64,000 nt of DNA from Blastococcus sp. TF02A-26 (GTDB lineage Bacteria; Actinomycetota; Actinomycetes; Mycobacteriales; Geodermatophilaceae), in assembly GCF_003319125.1 (NCBI RefSeq), contig NZ_QOHG01000009.1, positions 120,564 to 184,563 of the forward strand, given 5' to 3'. Below the pieces are notes generated by a model that saw only the letters and a program-made list of their open reading frames with translations, made no database searches and was not told where the DNA came from. A program made the position numbers and the translations under genes. This document shows, in pieces, positions 41,265 to 50,355 of this stretch (positions are counted from its first letter, which is position 1; each line of letters begins with the position of its first letter).

Positions 41265-42507
41265 GGACGCCGGTCTCCCGGGCCAGGGCGGTGCCGCGGT
41301 GCAGCAGGGCCGCGACGTCGCCGAGGTCCCCGGGCCGCCAGCGCAGGATCCAGACGGCGAACACCCCGTCGCGGACGGCGTAGCGCATCGGGTCCGAGGG
41401 CGAGTCCACCGGCAGCCCCCCGGGTGGGGTGGGCGCGGCGTCGCCGGCGGGCAGCAGCAGCGCCGTCCGCCCGCTGTTGCGCTCGTGCACCGGCGCCTCG
41501 GTGTGCAGCGCGAGCCGCGCCGTCGACGGGAGGCCGGGCAGCGCGCCCCGCAGCACCGCGACCGGCTCGCCCGGTACGGGGTTCGTGGGGAAGGCGGCCG
41601 CGTACGCGTGGGGGTCCTCCGGCACCAGCCCGCGGGCGGCGGCCTCGGCGAGGAGCGCGGTCTGCTGCCGCTCCGGGAGCCAGGCCGGGTCCGCGGGCGG
41701 CGGCAGCGGCTGCTCGAACGGCTGCGGCCGGTGCAGCGGCCGGCACGCGGCGGCCAGCGCGTCCGCGGCGTCCCGCACCCACAGCAGCAGCTGGTCCAGC
41801 TCCGGCACGGTGGAGACGTAGCTGTTGCGGACCACGCGCAGGGTGCCGAAGCGATACTCCAGCTCGAAGAACGGCAGCCCGGCGCCGGCCCGGAGGACGG
41901 CGGCCAGCGGGCCGGTGACCAGGCGCTCGACGAGGCCCGCGGGGAGCGCGGCCCCGCCGAGCAGCGTCAGCCCCGGCAGCCCGTACTGCTTCAGCTTCGT
42001 CTCCGCCTTCGAGGGCGCCCAGCCGAGCGATCGGTTCGTGATCCGGAAGGAGGGGAGCAGCGCCGCCTCGGGCACCAGGGCCGCCGCCCCCGTGCACGGC
42101 AGCGTGACGAACAGGTCGTCGGCCTCCGTGTGGTTCAGGAAGCGCCGCGGGGCGTTCCAGAGCCGGCTCATGGGCGGGACGACCTTCACGAACCAGAAGG
42201 AGTGGTTGCCGGCCGGCTCGTCGTCCGGGCCCAGCGGCCAGGCGTAGCGCCAGTGCCACAGGCAGCAGTCCCGGTCGCCGACGGCGCCGCGGACGACGTT
42301 GAACTGCAACTCCGGCTCCAGCGGCAGGGCCGCGAAGTGACCGCTGGCGTTCGCGCTGCCGACGTACTGCAGGCCCCGGGACTCCGCGTAGGGAGTCAGG
42401 TCCACGGACGGGTGCCCGCGCTTGGAGTCCTGGCGGTCGCCGGGGACGAAGGAGGCCCGGCCGGCCAGGCGGGCGGCGACCGGCGGGATCGCGGTGGTCG
42501 TGGTCAT
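41254..42507 (-). CDS. Unrecognised 417-aa protein
   Basis: A soluble protein with no signal peptide or membrane helix. Notable stretches are RDCCLWHWRYAWPLGPDDEP (Cys-Cys and Trp-rich), NHSFWFVKVVPPMSRLWNAP, and LPFFELEYRFGTLRVVRNSY. The C-terminal quarter is beta-rich and ends WILRWRPGDLGDVAALLHRG. I do not recognise the family. It begins 5 bp after the septum-formation-like gene, so the two are probably cotranscribed. Its end overlaps the convergent lipase gene by 11 bp, with no terminator between them. Confidence 0.75.
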   Translation of the reverse strand: MTTTTAIPPVAARLAGRASFVPGDRQDSKRGHPSVDLTPYAESRGLQYVGSANASGHFAALPLEPELQFNVVRGAVGDRDCCLWHWRYAWPLGPDDEPAGNHSFWFVKVVPPMSRLWNAPRRFLNHTEADDLFVTLPCTGAAALVPEAALLPSFRITNRSLGWAPSKAETKLKQYGLPGLTLLGGAALPAGLVERLVTGPLAAVLRAGAGLPFFELEYRFGTLRVVRNSYVSTVPELDQLLLWVRDAADALAAACRPLHRPQPFEQPLPPPADPAWLPERQQTALLAEAAARGLVPEDPHAYAAAFPTNPVPGEPVAVLRGALPGLPSTARLALHTEAPVHERNSGRTALLLPAGDAAPTPPGGLPVDSPSDPMRYAVRDGVFAVWILRWRPGDLGDVAALLHRGTALARETGVLSA

Positions 42508-42512
42508 CGGGA

Positions 42513-43250
42513 TCAGCGCCGGGCGCCGGCGAGCGAGCCGGTCGTCGTCGGGGCGGTGGGGTCGGTGACCGTGCAGACGACCGCGTGGTCGCCGACGCCC
42601 TCCCAGCTGCCCTGGGTGGGGAGCAACGCCTGGTAGAGCAGGACCGAGGAGCCGTAGTCGATGCCGGCGAAGCCGTAGAAGGCGCTCAGGCACAGGCCGT
42701 CGCCGGCGGCGCTCACCGCCGCCTCGCCCGGCCAGGGCGTGGCCGGGAGGTCGGTCACCGCGTAGACCTCGTGGGTGTGCGGCTCGCTGCACGGGACGAC
42801 GTCGACGGCGGACACCGTGCCGGTCGCGATGTCGGTGAGGCACTGCCCCTCGGTGAGGGTGAGGACGTCGGTGCCCGCACCGGGGGCGGCGGGGACGGCG
42901 CCGCCGGGGGTGGCGGCGTCGATCTGCTCCCGCACGTCGACGCTCGCGTCCTGGACCGTCTCGGCCACGGTCTGCGCGATGTCGGCGGAGGCGTCGGTGG
43001 TGCGGTAGACGTTCCAGCCGACGTAGCCGATCCCGCACAGGACGGCGCCGGCGAGGCCCACGCTGCCGATCTGCACGCCCACCCGCCGGCTGCTCCGCGG
43101 GCCGGGCGCGGCGCCCAGCGGGGCCATGGGCGGGGTCTGGGGCGGGGTGTAGGGCGGCAGCTGCACCGAGGAGGGCCACGCCGGCGCCCCGGACGGGGTC
43201 GCGGTGCGGTCGTCCTGGCTGACGATGCCGGGGGTCGGGGTGGTGGTCAT
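42513..43250 (-). CDS. Septum-formation-family-like membrane protein
   Basis: A 245-aa protein. A Pro-rich cytoplasmic N-terminus (residues 1-55) precedes one membrane helix (about 58-78), and the extracytoplasmic domain has GQCLTDIATGTVSAVDVVPC followed by SEPHTHEVYAVTDLP and a second Cys pair (LCLSAFYGFAG, VVCTVTD). The GxCL...VPCSEPHxxEV pattern is typical of the actinobacterial Septum_form domain. Function is unknown. Start is ATG 43250. Direct repeats TACGGGGATC lie about 85-115 bp upstream. Confidence 0.78.
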   Translation of the reverse strand: MTTTPTPGIVSQDDRTATPSGAPAWPSSVQLPPYTPPQTPPMAPLGAAPGPRSSRRVGVQIGSVGLAGAVLCGIGYVGWNVYRTTDASADIAQTVAETVQDASVDVREQIDAATPGGAVPAAPGAGTDVLTLTEGQCLTDIATGTVSAVDVVPCSEPHTHEVYAVTDLPATPWPGEAAVSAAGDGLCLSAFYGFAGIDYGSSVLLYQALLPTQGSWEGVGDHAVVCTVTDPTAPTTTGSLAGARR

Positions 43251-43355
43251 GGTGTGCGCTCTCCGTCGGGTCCGGGGGTTCTGGGGACGGGGAGAACGCT
43301 AGGAATCCGGGGGCGCCGCGAGCACCGTGCCGACTACGGGGATCGGCCCGGGGGA

Positions 43356-43380
43356 GTACGGGGATCCGCGGGCCCCGTAC
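43356..43380. terminator. Hairpin after the LuxR/AAA regulator gene
   Basis: GTACGGGG and CCCCGTAC arms around a 9-nt loop, 4 bp beyond the minus-strand stop of the LuxR gene. The left arm is also part of a direct repeat (TACGGGGATC at 43335 and 43357), so this may instead be a regulator binding region for the next gene. Confidence 0.5.
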
Positions 43381-43384
43381 CGGG

Positions 43385-45976
43385 TCAGGAGGCGACGGCG
43401 AGGACGTCGCGCAGCTCCAGCCGGCTGGCGACGCCGAGCTTGCCGAAGGCCGACTGGAGGTAGCTCTCCACGGTCCGGACCGACAGGTGCAGCTCGCGGG
43501 CGATCTCGGCGTTGCTCAGCCGCGCGGCCGCCCGGGAGGCGACGTCGTGCTCGCGCGGGGTCAGGCCCTCGCCGGTCGACCGCCCGGAGCCGCGCACCGG
43601 CGAGACGGCACGCCGGGTCGCGGCCAGCAGCCGCTGGGCGGCACGGGCGGCGTCCCGGCCGACGTCGGGGAGGGCGAGCAGCGCGTCGGCCGCGTCCGCG
43701 GCGGCGCCCGGCCAGCCCAGCGACTGCAACGCCTCGGCTGCCCGCAGCAGGGCCGAGGGGTCTCCCGCCCGCAGGCCCGCGAGGTGGTCGGCCACCGCGA
43801 GGGTCAGGGGCCCGGGCTGCGGGAGCGCGCCGGTCGCCGCCTGCTCGACGGCGTCCGCCGACCCGAGGCGCGCGGCGGTCCACAGCAGGAGGAGCCCGTC
43901 GGCCGGCCGCCCGGCCCCCCGTTCCGCCGTGCCGAGCGCGACGAGCTCGGCCGTGCTCCGGTCGCCCAGCAGGGCGCCCGCCTCCAGCAGGGAGGCCCGG
44001 GCGGCCACCGCTGCGGCGTGCGGGGCGTACCGGTCGCTGCCGTGCTCCTCGACGAGGCCACGGGCGGTCGCCGCGTCCCCCGCCCGGGCCGCGCAGAGGG
44101 CCAGCCCGGCGAGAGCGGCGCCCGTGCTGACGAACGGGTCCCGGCGCCGGGCCTGCCCCAGCGCCGAGACGAGGTGCACCCGCGCCTCCGGGACCCGGCC
44201 CGCCCGGGCCAGGAGGAGGCCCTGCACCGCCTCGACGGCGCCGCCGAGGACCAGCGACTCCGGACCGGCTCCGGCACCGGTGGCCAGGAGGGCCACCGCG
44301 TCGTCCACCCGGGCCAGGCCGGCCAGGGCGCGGGCGAGGGCCAGCGCGGCGACGGTCCGCGCCTCGGCGTCGATCCCCGGCTCGTCCAGCGCGGCCGTCG
44401 CCGCGGTCAGGACCGGCTCGGCCTCGGCGCACCGGCCGGTCGTGACGAGGACGTCGGCCAGCAGCGCCGACCCGATCAGCCAGGCGGCGCGCCCCCACCT
44501 CGCACCGGCCGCGTGCACCGCGGTGAGCGGCTCCACCAGCTCGGCCGCCTCGCCGCGCGCGTGCCGCAGCGAGAGCTCGGGGAGTGCGAGCGCCGGCGCG
44601 AGCTCCGCCGGGAGGGTGGGGCCGACGTCGGCCAGCAGCGCCAGCCCCCGGTCGGCGCCGCCGGGCACCCAGACCAGCGACGCGGCGGCCTCGGTGACCA
44701 GTGCCGCTCGGATCGCCGGATCGCGCTCGGTCCCCAGTGCGGCGGTGGCCACCTGCGCGGAGTGCCCGGCCAGGCCCATCCGGCGCAGGGACTGGGCCCG
44801 CACCGCCGCCGCGGCACCGGCGTGCTCCTCGCCGGTCACCGCCCCGGCCAGCCGCAGCGCCAGCTCGGGGTCGAAGAGGGCCCCGGCCGCACGGGCCGCG
44901 CGGAGCGCGACCGCGGGTTCGAGCCGGGCGCCGCTGTCCAGGGTCCACAGGGCGTAGGAGAGCAGCTGGCGCGGCGGCCCGGTGGTCAGGTCCGCCCCGG
45001 CGGCCAGGACCTGCTCGCGCAGCGCCCGGCGGCGGGTGAAGGGGACGCTGCGCCGGACCACGTCGGCCACCAGCCGGCCGGCGATCCGCGCGGTGGGCGC
45101 GGGCTCGCCGTCGACGACCACGACGCCGGACCGCTCCAACCGCTCGAGCGCCGCCGCGTCGACGAGCGAGAGCAGCACGTCCAGCGGCAGCCGGTCGGTC
45201 AGGGCCACGAGCTCGAGGCCCTCCCGCTCGGCGGGCGACCAGCGGCCGAGCCGGTTGCCGATCAGCTGGGCGAGCCGACCGTCGGCGGGGCGGGCGGCGC
45301 TGCTCAGCGCCCACACGCCCTCGCCCCGGACGAGGCCCCCCGAGCCGAGGGCGTCCTCCACGAGGTAGCGCAGCAGCAGGGGGTTCCCCTCGCTGAGGTC
45401 GGCCAGGTGCCGCAGCGTCCCGGCGGCGACCGGGCCGCCCAGGTAGGCGCCGACGAGCTCGCCGACCTCCTGCCCGGTCAGCGGCGGGACCGGGACGGTG
45501 GTCAGGACCTCGTCGCGCCACAGCTCGACGAAGGCGGCCGGCATGTCCACGAGGTCGACGGCGGTGACGGCCAGCACCGCCGCCCCGGACTCGGCCAGGC
45601 CGGCCAGGACGGACGCGGAGAGCTGGTCGACCAGCGCGCTGTTGTCGACCAGGACGACGGGCCGGCCGCTGCCGGGTGCCGCACGCAGCGCCCTGCCCAG
45701 CGCCCGGCTGACCGTCAGCGGACTCTCGGGCACGTCGTCGTCGAGGTCGGTCAGGTGCGCGTGCAGGGCACCGTAGGGGACCTCGGCCAGCAGGGCCGAG
45801 CCCCGGACCCGGAGGACGGGCGGGGAGCCGGCCAGCGCCTGGCCGAGCAGCGTCGTCTTGCCGATCCCGGGCTCGCCGCAGACCACGACCCCCGCTCCGG
45901 AGGTCTCCTGCACGCGCGCGCCGACGGCGGCCACGAGGGCCGGCCGGGCCAGCACCGGCCACCGCCGCTCGCTCAC
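43385..45976 (-). CDS. Large LuxR-family (LAL/MalT-type) ATPase regulator
   Basis: An 863-aa regulator. The N-terminal AAA/STAND ATPase has Walker A VVCGEPGIGKTTLLGQ (about residues 32-47) and Walker B-like PVVLVDNSAL. A long helical TPR-like middle (about 380-790) and a C-terminal LuxR HTH (LTPREHDVASRAAARLSNAE, TVESYLQSAFGKLG) follow. Such proteins bind an inducer through ATP-dependent oligomerisation; the inducer is unknown. Start GTG 45976 overlaps the truncated-haemoglobin stop (GTGA), so the two are translationally coupled. A much longer open frame exists upstream but is a shadow of the globin gene. Confidence 0.87.
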   Translation of the reverse strand: MSERRWPVLARPALVAAVGARVQETSGAGVVVCGEPGIGKTTLLGQALAGSPPVLRVRGSALLAEVPYGALHAHLTDLDDDVPESPLTVSRALGRALRAAPGSGRPVVLVDNSALVDQLSASVLAGLAESGAAVLAVTAVDLVDMPAAFVELWRDEVLTTVPVPPLTGQEVGELVGAYLGGPVAAGTLRHLADLSEGNPLLLRYLVEDALGSGGLVRGEGVWALSSAARPADGRLAQLIGNRLGRWSPAEREGLELVALTDRLPLDVLLSLVDAAALERLERSGVVVVDGEPAPTARIAGRLVADVVRRSVPFTRRRALREQVLAAGADLTTGPPRQLLSYALWTLDSGARLEPAVALRAARAAGALFDPELALRLAGAVTGEEHAGAAAAVRAQSLRRMGLAGHSAQVATAALGTERDPAIRAALVTEAAASLVWVPGGADRGLALLADVGPTLPAELAPALALPELSLRHARGEAAELVEPLTAVHAAGARWGRAAWLIGSALLADVLVTTGRCAEAEPVLTAATAALDEPGIDAEARTVAALALARALAGLARVDDAVALLATGAGAGPESLVLGGAVEAVQGLLLARAGRVPEARVHLVSALGQARRRDPFVSTGAALAGLALCAARAGDAATARGLVEEHGSDRYAPHAAAVAARASLLEAGALLGDRSTAELVALGTAERGAGRPADGLLLLWTAARLGSADAVEQAATGALPQPGPLTLAVADHLAGLRAGDPSALLRAAEALQSLGWPGAAADAADALLALPDVGRDAARAAQRLLAATRRAVSPVRGSGRSTGEGLTPREHDVASRAAARLSNAEIARELHLSVRTVESYLQSAFGKLGVASRLELRDVLAVAS

Positions 45977-46353
45977 GCCGACACCACCTCGCCGCGCAGC
46001 GCGTCGATGCGGTCCCCGACACCGGCCAGTGCCGCCGGTGACGTGCCGAGCTGCTCCAGCGTGGCGAGGAGGTGGTCCCGCAGCCGGTCGAACGCCGCGT
46101 CGTCGATGGCCAGCCCGGCGTGGGCCCGGGCGAGCTCGCGGCCTCGGTAGCGCGCCGCCGTCCCCAGCGCGTCGGGCCCGCCCAGGACGACGGTCAGGAA
46201 GTCGCGCTGGTGCTGGCGCAGCGACGGCAGGTCGATGCCGTCGAACCACGGGGCGACCGCCGGATCGGCGACCACCCGGTCGTAGAGGATCGTCACCGCG
46301 ACGTCCAGGGCGGCGGCACCACCGACGGCGTCGTACAGCCGGTCCTCGCCCAC
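45973..46353 (-). CDS. Group 1 truncated haemoglobin
   Basis: A 126-aa globin (2-on-2 fold). RLYDAVGGAAALDVAVTILY has the group-1 start and the B10 Tyr. PWFDGIDLPSLRQHQRDFL and VVLGGPDALG follow, and the proximal F8 His is in ARAHAGLAIDD. These match mycobacterial trHbN, which handles NO and O2. GTG 46353 is chosen because the globin domain starts here with GAGGG 5 nt upstream; the frame can extend to an ATG at 46461 through a low-complexity stretch. Coupled to the LuxR/AAA gene. Confidence 0.82.
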   Translation of the reverse strand: MGEDRLYDAVGGAAALDVAVTILYDRVVADPAVAPWFDGIDLPSLRQHQRDFLTVVLGGPDALGTAARYRGRELARAHAGLAIDDAAFDRLRDHLLATLEQLGTSPAALAGVGDRIDALRGEVVSA

Positions 46354-46521
46354 GCCGCCCTCGCCGTCCGGTCGCGCCGCACCCGCGCCCGCCGTCTCGC
46401 CCCCGTCGCGGACGGTGCCGGAGCCTAGCGTCGCGGACGTGCCGGCGGGGGGGTCGGCCACGCGCCCGCGGCGGCCCCTCCAGGAGGCCGCCGCGAGCGC
46501 GCGGGTGGTGGGAGGCCCCGC

Positions 46522-46758
46522 TCAGCCGCCGCGCTTCACCTCGGCCTCGACGATGCCGCGCAGCGCCGTGGTGAGCGCCGCGTTCGAGGTGTCGCCGGAC
46601 TCGAGCGCCTGCCGCGCCTCGTCCGGGAAGGCCCCGGTGTCGACGTCGTCGAGCCAGGTGACGTCCCCTCCGGTGTGGCGGCCGACCTTCAGGGCGGCGT
46701 CCTCCCGGCGCAGCACGTACTCCTCGCCGTCCAGCTGGATCGTCATGTCGTCGGTCAT
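46522..46758 (-). CDS. Small acidic hypothetical protein
   Basis: A 78-aa protein. MTDDMTIQLDGEEYVLRRED suggests two beta strands, followed by a helix EARQALESGDTSNAALTTAL. No known domain is recognised. Start is ATG 46758 with TAGGGG 6 nt upstream (putative leaderless -10). It is divergent from the cutA-like gene, 32 bp away. Confidence 0.6.
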   Translation of the reverse strand: MTDDMTIQLDGEEYVLRREDAALKVGRHTGGDVTWLDDVDTGAFPDEARQALESGDTSNAALTTALRGIVEAEVKRGG

Positions 46759-46764
46759 GACCGG

Positions 46765-46770
46765 CCCCTA
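46765..46770 (-). promoter_or_regulatory. Putative leaderless -10 box (TAGGGG)
   Basis: TAGGGG on the minus strand ends 6 nt before ATG 46758. It lies in a short CCCCTACCCCGG...CCGGGG region shared with the divergent cutA-like gene. Confidence 0.3.
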
Positions 46771-46790
46771 CCCCGGACCGGGGCGTCGCC

Positions 46791-47162
46791 ATGCCCGCCA
46801 CCATGTCCGGCATGGACGACGAGTGCTGCGAGGTCGTGGTGACCGCGGCCGATCCCGAGGAGCTGGCCGGTCTCACCCGCGACCTGGTCGACCGGCGGCT
46901 GGCCGCCTGCGGGCACGTGGTGCCGGCCATCCGGTCGATCTACCGCTGGGAGGGAGCCGTGCACGACGAGCCCGAGGCCCGGGTCGCACTGCACACGCGC
47001 CGGGCCCTGGTGTCGGCGATCGTCGAGCACGTCACGGCCGTGCACCCGTACGACGTCCCGTGCGTCATCGCGCTCCCGCTGGTCGACGGCGCTCCCGACT
47101 ACCTGGCCTGGGTGCGCAGGGAGACGCAGCACGCACCCACTCCTCCGGGGGAGGCGGACTGA
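46791..47162 (+). CDS. cutA: CutA-like divalent-ion tolerance protein
   Basis: A protein of up to 123 aa with the trimeric CutA fold. CEVVVTAADPEELAGLTRDL, RRLAACGHVVPAIRSIYRWE, ARVALHTRRALVSAIVEHVT and VHPYDVPCVIALPLVDGAPD are all family signatures. CutA has been linked to copper tolerance and PII-like regulation, but its role is unclear. Three ATG codons (46791, 46803, 46812) could start it; none has a Shine-Dalgarno site. Confidence 0.85.
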   Translation: MPATMSGMDDECCEVVVTAADPEELAGLTRDLVDRRLAACGHVVPAIRSIYRWEGAVHDEPEARVALHTRRALVSAIVEHVTAVHPYDVPCVIALPLVDGAPDYLAWVRRETQHAPTPPGEAD

Positions 47163-47235
47163 AGAGCGGACGAACCTGTGCCGAAAGTGGGAGGGACCGG
47201 GGTCACAGCGACCCCACCGTGGGTAGGAGGTCGGC

Positions 47236-49065
47236 ATGGGGACGGAGCGTGCCGGCGTTCCCGTGTCCGAGCCGGACGACGCCGTGCTGGCCGTCCTCGA
47301 CGCCCTGCCCCTGCCCTCGCTGCTGGTCGGTGCCGACGCGGTGGTCCGCTACTCGAACGCCGCCTGGCGCTCGGCGGTGGAGCTCCTGGACGACGACCGG
47401 CTGCGCTGTGCCCACGGGGAGACCGACTACTTCGAGGTCGTCCGCCGGCTCGGTGACGACCCCGCCACCCAGGCCTTCGCCGGTCGCATGGCCGCGCTGT
47501 TCCGCGGCGAGCTGGCGGTGGTGGAGCACGAGTACGGCCTGGCCTGCCCCGGGGGCACCCGCTGGTACCGCCTCGAGGCCGCGCCGATCGGCGGCGGGGA
47601 CCGCTTCGTCGTCACCCACACCGACATCACCGCCCGGGTCCGGGCGAGCCGCGAGAGCGCCTGGCTGGCCCGGCACGACCCCCTGACCACGCTGCCCAAC
47701 CGCAGCCACCTGCACCAGCTCGTCGACGCCGAGCTGCGGCGCGAGGGCCGCGGTCCGATGTCGCTGCTGCTGCTCGACGTGGACGGGTTCAGCGACGTCA
47801 ACGACGCCTCCGGCCACGAGGCCGGCGACGAGCTGCTGCGCCAGGTCGCCGCGCGGCTGCGCCGGGTGGCCCGGGGGAGCGACGTCGTCGGGCGGCTGGG
47901 CGACGACGAGTTCCTGCTCGTCTCCCCGGACTGCCCGGGCGACTGCGCGGTCACGGTGGCGCAGCGGTGCCAGGAGGCCCTCGCCGCCACGCCGTTCACC
48001 GTCGCCGGCCGGGTGGTGCGCCTGGGTGTGAGCGTCGGGGTGGCCACCGCGGCTCCCGGCGCGGCGGGTCTCGCCGCCGCCGGCCTGGTCCGCGACGCGG
48101 ACCTGGCGCTGTCGGCGGCCCGGGCGTCCGGCCGCGGCGCGGTCCGCGCGTTCAGTCCGGAGCTGCGCCTCGCCGCGGAGCGCCGGGCGGTCCTCGGCGT
48201 CGAGCTCGAGCGGGCCATCGAGGCCGGCGAGCTGGTCCTGCACTACCAGCCGATCCTCCACCTGCCCACCGGCGAGTTCAACGGCGTCGAGGCGCTCGTA
48301 CGCTGGCAGCACCCGGAGCGCGGACTGCTGCCGCCCGGGGAGTTCCTGGCCGTCGCCGAGCAGTACGACCTGCTGGTGCCGCTCACCCGGTGGGTGCTGC
48401 GCGAGGCGACCCGGCAGAACGTCGCCTGGCGCGAGCAGGGCCTGGACCTGGTGACCGGCGTCAACCTCAGCGCCCGCCACCTGTCCACCGGGACCCTCGT
48501 CGACGACGTCCTCACCGCGCTGGCCGAGTCCGGGATGCCGCCGAGCAACCTGGTCTGCGAGCTGACCGAGACGTCGGTGGCCGAGGACCCCGAGTGCGCG
48601 GCCCTCCAGCTCGCCGAGCTGCGCCGGAACGGGGTCGAGGTCTCCATCGACGACTTCGGCAGCGGCTTCTCCTCCATCGGCCAGCTGGTCAACCTGCCGA
48701 CCGGCGTCCTGAAGATCGACCGCAGCCTGGTCGCCTTCCCCGAGGGCCGGCGCCACCACGCCGCGGCGGCCATCGCGGCCGTCGTCGCGCTCGGCCGGGC
48801 CTGCGGGATCCAGAGCCTGGCCGAGGGCGTGGAGACCGCCGAGCAGCTCCAGCTCGCCGCGGAACTCGGGTGCAGCTTCGCGCAGGGCTACCACCTCGCC
48901 CGTCCGATGCCGGCCGCCGAAGCCACGGGCTGGCTGGCCGCGCGCGGTGGCGGCCCCACCCGGGCTCGCTCCTGCCCGCCGGGAACGCGCTGCTGTCCAG
49001 GCGCTGAGCCTCGCGCCGGCTCCCGGTCCGGGGAGCGCACTACCCTCGTCAGACGTGGCTGCTGA
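47236..49065 (+). CDS. PAS-GGDEF-EAL protein with degenerate GGDEF motif
   Basis: A 609-aa soluble protein. An N-terminal PAS-like domain (residues 15-135) is followed by a GGDEF domain whose active site reads [10 protein letters not shown] (Gly to Asp at the second position, about residue 222). The EAL domain is intact: [11 protein letters not shown] (about 350), [27 protein letters not shown] and EGVETAEQ. It is therefore probably a cyclic-di-GMP phosphodiesterase rather than a cyclase. Start is ATG 47236 with GGAGG upstream. Its 3' end overlaps the prfB start by 11 bp. Confidence 0.9.
   Translation: MGTERAGVPVSEPDDAVLAVLDALPLPSLLVGADAVVRYSNAAWRSAVELLDDDRLRCAHGETDYFEVVRRLGDDPATQAFAGRMAALFRGELAVVEHEYGLACPGGTRWYRLEAAPIGGGDRFVVTHTDITARVRASRESAWLARHDPLTTLPNRSHLHQLVDAELRREGRGPMSLLLLDVDGFSDVNDASGHEAGDELLRQVAARLRRVARGSDVVGRLGDDEFLLVSPDCPGDCAVTVAQRCQEALAATPFTVAGRVVRLGVSVGVATAAPGAAGLAAAGLVRDADLALSAARASGRGAVRAFSPELRLAAERRAVLGVELERAIEAGELVLHYQPILHLPTGEFNGVEALVRWQHPERGLLPPGEFLAVAEQYDLLVPLTRWVLREATRQNVAWREQGLDLVTGVNLSARHLSTGTLVDDVLTALAESGMPPSNLVCELTETSVAEDPECAALQLAELRRNGVEVSIDDFGSGFSSIGQLVNLPTGVLKIDRSLVAFPEGRRHHAAAAIAAVVALGRACGIQSLAEGVETAEQLQLAAELGCSFAQGYHLARPMPAAEATGWLAARGGGPTRARSCPPGTRCCPGAEPRAGSRSGERTTLVRRGC
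49041..49046 (+). promoter_or_regulatory. Putative leaderless -10 box (TACCCT) of prfB
   Basis: TACCCT ends 8 nt before GTG 49055, inside the end of the GGDEF-EAL gene. There is no Shine-Dalgarno site, so a leaderless prfB transcript is likely. Confidence 0.45.
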
Positions 49066-50167
49066 CTTCTCCGTCGTCCTGGACGAGCTCGACACGACCC
49101 TGAAGTCGATCGAGGCCGTGCTCGACGTCGACAAGCTGCGGCAGGAGGTGGCCGAGCTCGAGCAGCAGGCCGCCGCCCCCGACCTGTGGAACGACGTCGA
49201 GGCCGCCCAGGCGCTCACCTCCAAGCTCTCCTACCTGCAGGGCGACCTGCGCCGGGTCGAGGAGCTGCGCAGCCGGCTCGACGACGTCGGCCTGCTGCAC
49301 GAGATGGCCGCCGAGGAGGGCGACGAGGCGACGACGGCCGAGGCCGAGCGGGAGCTGGAGAGCATCCGCGCGGCCATCGACGAGCTCGAGGTCCGCACCC
49401 TGCTCTCGGGGGAGTACGACGCGCGCGAGGCGCTGGTGACCATCCGCTCGGAGGCCGGAGGCGTCGACGCCGCCGACTTCGCCGAGATGCTCATGCGGAT
49501 GTACCTGCGCTGGGCGGAGCGCCGGAAGTACCCGACCGAGGTCTACGACGTCAGCTACGCCGAGGAGGCGGGCATCAAGTCGGCCACCTTCGCGGTCAAG
49601 GCGCCCTACGCCTACGGCACCCTCTCGGTCGAGCAGGGCACCCACCGCCTGGTGCGCATCTCGCCGTTCGACAACCAGGGCCGCCGGCAGACCTCCTTCG
49701 CCGGCGTCGAGGTGCTCCCGGTCGTCGAGCAGACCGACCACGTCGACATCCCCGAGAACGAGATCCGCGTCGACGTCTTCCGGTCCTCGGGCCCGGGTGG
49801 GCAGAGCGTCAACACGACCGACTCCGCCGTCCGGATGACGCACATCCCGACCGGGATCGTCGTCTCCTGCCAGAACGAGAAGAGCCAGATCCAGAACCGC
49901 GCCGCGGCCCTGCGGGTGCTCCAGGCGCGGCTGCTCGTCGTCCGCCAGGCCGAGCAGCGGGCGGAGATGGACGCGCTCAAGGGCGAGGGCAGCAGCTGGG
50001 GCAACCAGATGCGCTCCTACGTGCTGCACCCGTACCAGATGGTCAAGGACCTGCGGACCGAGGTCGAGACCGGCAACCCGTCCAACGTGCTCGACGGCGA
50101 CATCGACGCCTTCATCGAGGCCGGCATCCGGTGGCGCAAGCAGCAGGAGTCCGGCGCCGCTGCATGA
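49055..50167 (+). CDS. prfB: Peptide chain release factor 2
   Basis: A 370-aa release factor that reads UGA and UAA stop codons. The tripeptide SPF of RF2 is present in [16 protein letters not shown], and the peptidyl-hydrolysis motif is [17 protein letters not shown]. The N-terminal coiled domain (residues 10-110) is normal. The reading frame is continuous, with no programmed +1 frameshift at codon 26. Start is GTG 49055. First of the prfB-ftsE-ftsX-smpB block typical of actinobacteria. Confidence 0.96.
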   Translation: MAADFSVVLDELDTTLKSIEAVLDVDKLRQEVAELEQQAAAPDLWNDVEAAQALTSKLSYLQGDLRRVEELRSRLDDVGLLHEMAAEEGDEATTAEAERELESIRAAIDELEVRTLLSGEYDAREALVTIRSEAGGVDAADFAEMLMRMYLRWAERRKYPTEVYDVSYAEEAGIKSATFAVKAPYAYGTLSVEQGTHRLVRISPFDNQGRRQTSFAGVEVLPVVEQTDHVDIPENEIRVDVFRSSGPGGQSVNTTDSAVRMTHIPTGIVVSCQNEKSQIQNRAAALRVLQARLLVVRQAEQRAEMDALKGEGSSWGNQMRSYVLHPYQMVKDLRTEVETGNPSNVLDGDIDAFIEAGIRWRKQQESGAAA

Positions 50168-50290
50168 CAGCTGCGTGATCGGGCGGGCGCCGTCACGGTC
50201 GGCGTCGTCCTGATCACAATCGGGCACGGACGGCGACCCTGCGTGACCACTGTCCAGGCAACTCGGCCCGCCGTGGTGACGGTCAGCGAG

Positions 50291-50305
50291 AACGCTCGGA
50301 GCGTT
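50291..50305. promoter_or_regulatory. AACGCTC-G-GAGCGTT dyad upstream of ftsE
   Basis: A 15-bp perfect dyad lies in the 188-bp prfB-ftsE gap, 50 bp before the ftsE start. It could be a terminator of prfB or an operator. GTGATCGGG/GATCACAATCGGG-type partial repeats also occur at 50176 and 50212. Confidence 0.35.
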
Positions 50306-50341
50306 GCTCCGCGAACTGCCGATCACGGGGCCTCGGGCAGG

Positions 50342-50347
50342 TAGCGT
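50342..50347 (+). promoter_or_regulatory. Putative leaderless -10 box (TAGCGT) of ftsE
   Basis: TAGCGT ends 8 nt before GTG 50356, with no ribosome binding site between them. Consistent with transcription starting at the GTG. Confidence 0.45.
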
Positions 50348-50355
50348 GGCGCCTC

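Noticed and set aside
45977..46930. Upstream extension of the LuxR/AAA frame to an ATG near 46930
   Set aside because: The extension overlaps the globin gene and most of cutA in other frames and is Arg/Gly-rich. GTG 45976 overlaps the globin stop and sits just before the ATPase domain.
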